From contig NZ_JAGWCB010000010.1 in NCBI RefSeq assembly GCF_020387415.1, positions 62,001-126,000 on the forward strand: a stretch of 64,000 nucleotides of DNA, written 5' to 3'. The position numbers were made by a program, and so were the translations under genes. Positions 63,186-64,000 of the stretch are shown piece after piece (positions within the stretch are counted from its first letter, which is position 1; each line of letters opens with the position of its first letter). This stretch comes from Ideonella benzenivorans (GTDB lineage: Bacteria; Pseudomonadota; Gammaproteobacteria; Burkholderiales; Burkholderiaceae_C). Under the pieces are notes generated by a model. It saw only the letters and a program-made list of their open reading frames with translations. It did no database searches and was not told the origin of the DNA.

Positions 63186-64000
63186 TCAGGCCTGCCGTGC
63201 CCTGCTGTTCAACGGCACCACCTCGCCCTTTGTCTCGACCCTGGCCAGGAAACTGGCCCAGTCCTCCATCAGCCGGCGGCGCTTCTCGAACAGATCCCCG
63301 CGCCGGTAGGCCGCTTCCACCTTGTCGCTGACCACGTGGGCCAGCGCCATCTCGCAGACCTCGTTGGGGTAGCTCGTGCGCTCGGCCGCCCAGTCCCGGA
63401 AGGTGGAGCGGAAGCCATGGGGCACAGCGTCGACCTGCATGCGGCGAAGCACAGCTGTCAGGGTCATGTCGGACAGGGAGCCGCCGCGCGGCGCGGTGAA
63501 CACGAGCGGTGAGCCAGGCGTCTGCGGCAAGGCCTTCAGCAGCTCGACGACTGCAGCAGACAGCGGCACGCGGTGCTCGCGGCCAGCCTTCATGCGATCC
63601 GCTGGCACAGTCCAGACAGCCGCCTCGAGGTCCACCTCGGACCAGGCCATGCCGCGGACCTCGCCAGAGCGAGCGGCCGTCAGGATGGCGAACTGCAGCG
63701 CCTTGGCGCCGAGGCCTTCCTGGCCGCGCAGATCGCGCATGAACGCGCCGACCTCGCCAACCGCCAGGGCCTGGTGGTGTTCGACCTTGGCCACCTTCTC
63801 TCGTTTCGGGAGCTGGGCGTCGAGGTTGCCCTTCCAGGCCGCCGGGTTGTCGCCAGCGCGGTATCCCCGACCCTTCGCCCAGTCCAGCACCGACTCCATG
63901 CGGCCGCGCACCCGGCTAGCCGTCTCAGTCTTAGTGCGCCAGATCGGCTCCAGCACCTTCAGCACGTGGGCCAGCGCCACGTCGCGCACCAGCATGTCGC
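63186..64000 (-). CDS. int: P4-type tyrosine integrase, N-terminus outside window
   Basis: About 270 residues visible, reading leftwards. The core-binding part (LKVLEPIWRTKTETASRVRGRMESVLDWAKGRGYR) and the catalytic domain are seen: Arg in AARSGEVRG, His-x-x-Arg in HGFRSTFRDWA, then AHVVSDKVEAAYRRGD with the nucleophilic Tyr. The family's N-terminal arm-binding domain (about 100-130 residues) lies beyond the right edge. It recombines att sites, usually in tRNA genes. The ATG at 63995 is not the true start. Confidence 0.93.
   Translation of the reverse strand, partial: DMLVRDVALAHVLKVLEPIWRTKTETASRVRGRMESVLDWAKGRGYRAGDNPAAWKGNLDAQLPKREKVAKVEHHQALAVGEVGAFMRDLRGQEGLGAKALQFAILTAARSGEVRGMAWSEVDLEAAVWTVPADRMKAGREHRVPLSAAVVELLKALPQTPGSPLVFTAPRGGSLSDMTLTAVLRRMQVDAVPHGFRSTFRDWAAERTSYPNEVCEMALAHVVSDKVEAAYRRGDLFEKRRRLMEDWASFLARVETKGEVVPLNSRARQA

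Larger units (their letters stand above)
56515..64000. mobile_element. Integrated phage-like element (satellite or reduced prophage), right end outside window
   Basis: From the tRNA-Ser rightwards: one plus-strand gene, then a minus-strand operon reading back from about 63.1 kb to 57.4 kb with two AlpA-like genes, a replication initiator, a DnaB-type helicase, small unknowns, a gp10-like tail-completion gene and an Ig-like gene, ended by a strong terminator. A P4-type tyrosine integrase lies at the right edge. No terminase, portal, capsid, tape measure, holin or lysin gene is present in the visible part. Many of these genes are joined by 4-nt ATGA overlaps. Confidence 0.75.

Noticed and set aside
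56515-64000. Complete temperate prophage
   Set aside because: No head, portal, terminase, tail-tube or lysis genes are visible, so only a partial or satellite-like element can be claimed.

Overview
The window is GC-rich, densely packed bacterial chromosome with no rRNA, CRISPR array or insertion sequence that I could find. Gene content and order (ybgC-tolQRA, tonB-exbB-exbD-exbD, ribD-ribBX-ribH-nusB, a ZTP riboswitch ahead of glyA, a pilE/pilY1/minor-pilin cluster, edd-eda, ubiD) point to a betaproteobacterium of the Burkholderiales, most likely the Rubrivivax/Leptothrix/Roseateles group. The taxon is an inference; no 16S or species marker is present.

Layout. 1-3.8 kb: the tail of an aryl-polyene (xanthomonadin-type) pigment cluster, with a FabG-like reductase, a XanB2-type chorismatase, a PlsC-like acyltransferase, a family-2 glycosyltransferase and a hot-dog thioesterase. 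4-7 kb: glnS and an acyltransferase-3 membrane protein. 7.3-12.2 kb: TonB energy-coupling genes, a secreted repeat protein and a metallo-beta-lactamase-fold hydrolase. 12.2-16.7 kb: Entner-Doudoroff genes edd-eda, a MobA-like protein, pdxH and msrA. 16.7-22.3 kb: a very large AsmA/DUF748 protein and ubiD. 22.6-25.6 kb: a lytic transglycosylase, a ZTP riboswitch, glyA and nrdR. 25.6-33.2 kb: a type IV pilus cluster on the minus strand (pilE, pilY1, pilX, pilW, pilV and two fimT/gspH-like pseudopilins). 33.3-36.6 kb: the riboflavin operon and nusB. 36.6-38.9 kb: an aminotransferase and a Ser/Thr kinase. 38.9-41.7 kb: ybgC-tolQRA, without tolB-pal.

41.6-45.0 kb holds the most interesting metabolic locus: a bufferin-type RiPP operon (four-cysteine DUF2282 precursor, DUF692 multinuclear iron oxidase, DUF2063 partner, DoxX). 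It is divergent from an ECF sigma factor and a very small zinc-binding anti-sigma protein. Its expected job is peptide modification for metal (copper) buffering in the periplasm. 45.1-49.8 kb: a GspE/PilB-family ATPase with three evenly spaced MshEN-like repeats, and an AcoR-like sigma-54 activator. 49.8-56.4 kb: moeA, a DTW-domain tRNA-modification enzyme, a SapC-like protein, a CorC/HlyC transporter, apaH and an MHS-family transporter.

56.4-64.0 kb: a tRNA-Ser(UGA) followed by an integrated element that runs off the right edge. A minus-strand operon, much of it joined by ATGA overlaps, encodes two AlpA/excisionase-like proteins, a small zinc-binding protein, a replication initiator with internal iteron-like repeats, a DnaB-type helicase, a coiled-coil protein, a gp10-like tail-completion protein (frameshifted at a C8 tract) and an Ig-like protein. 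It ends at a strong terminator. A P4-type integrase lies at the far end. No capsid, portal, terminase or lysis gene is visible, so it reads as a satellite-like or reduced prophage.
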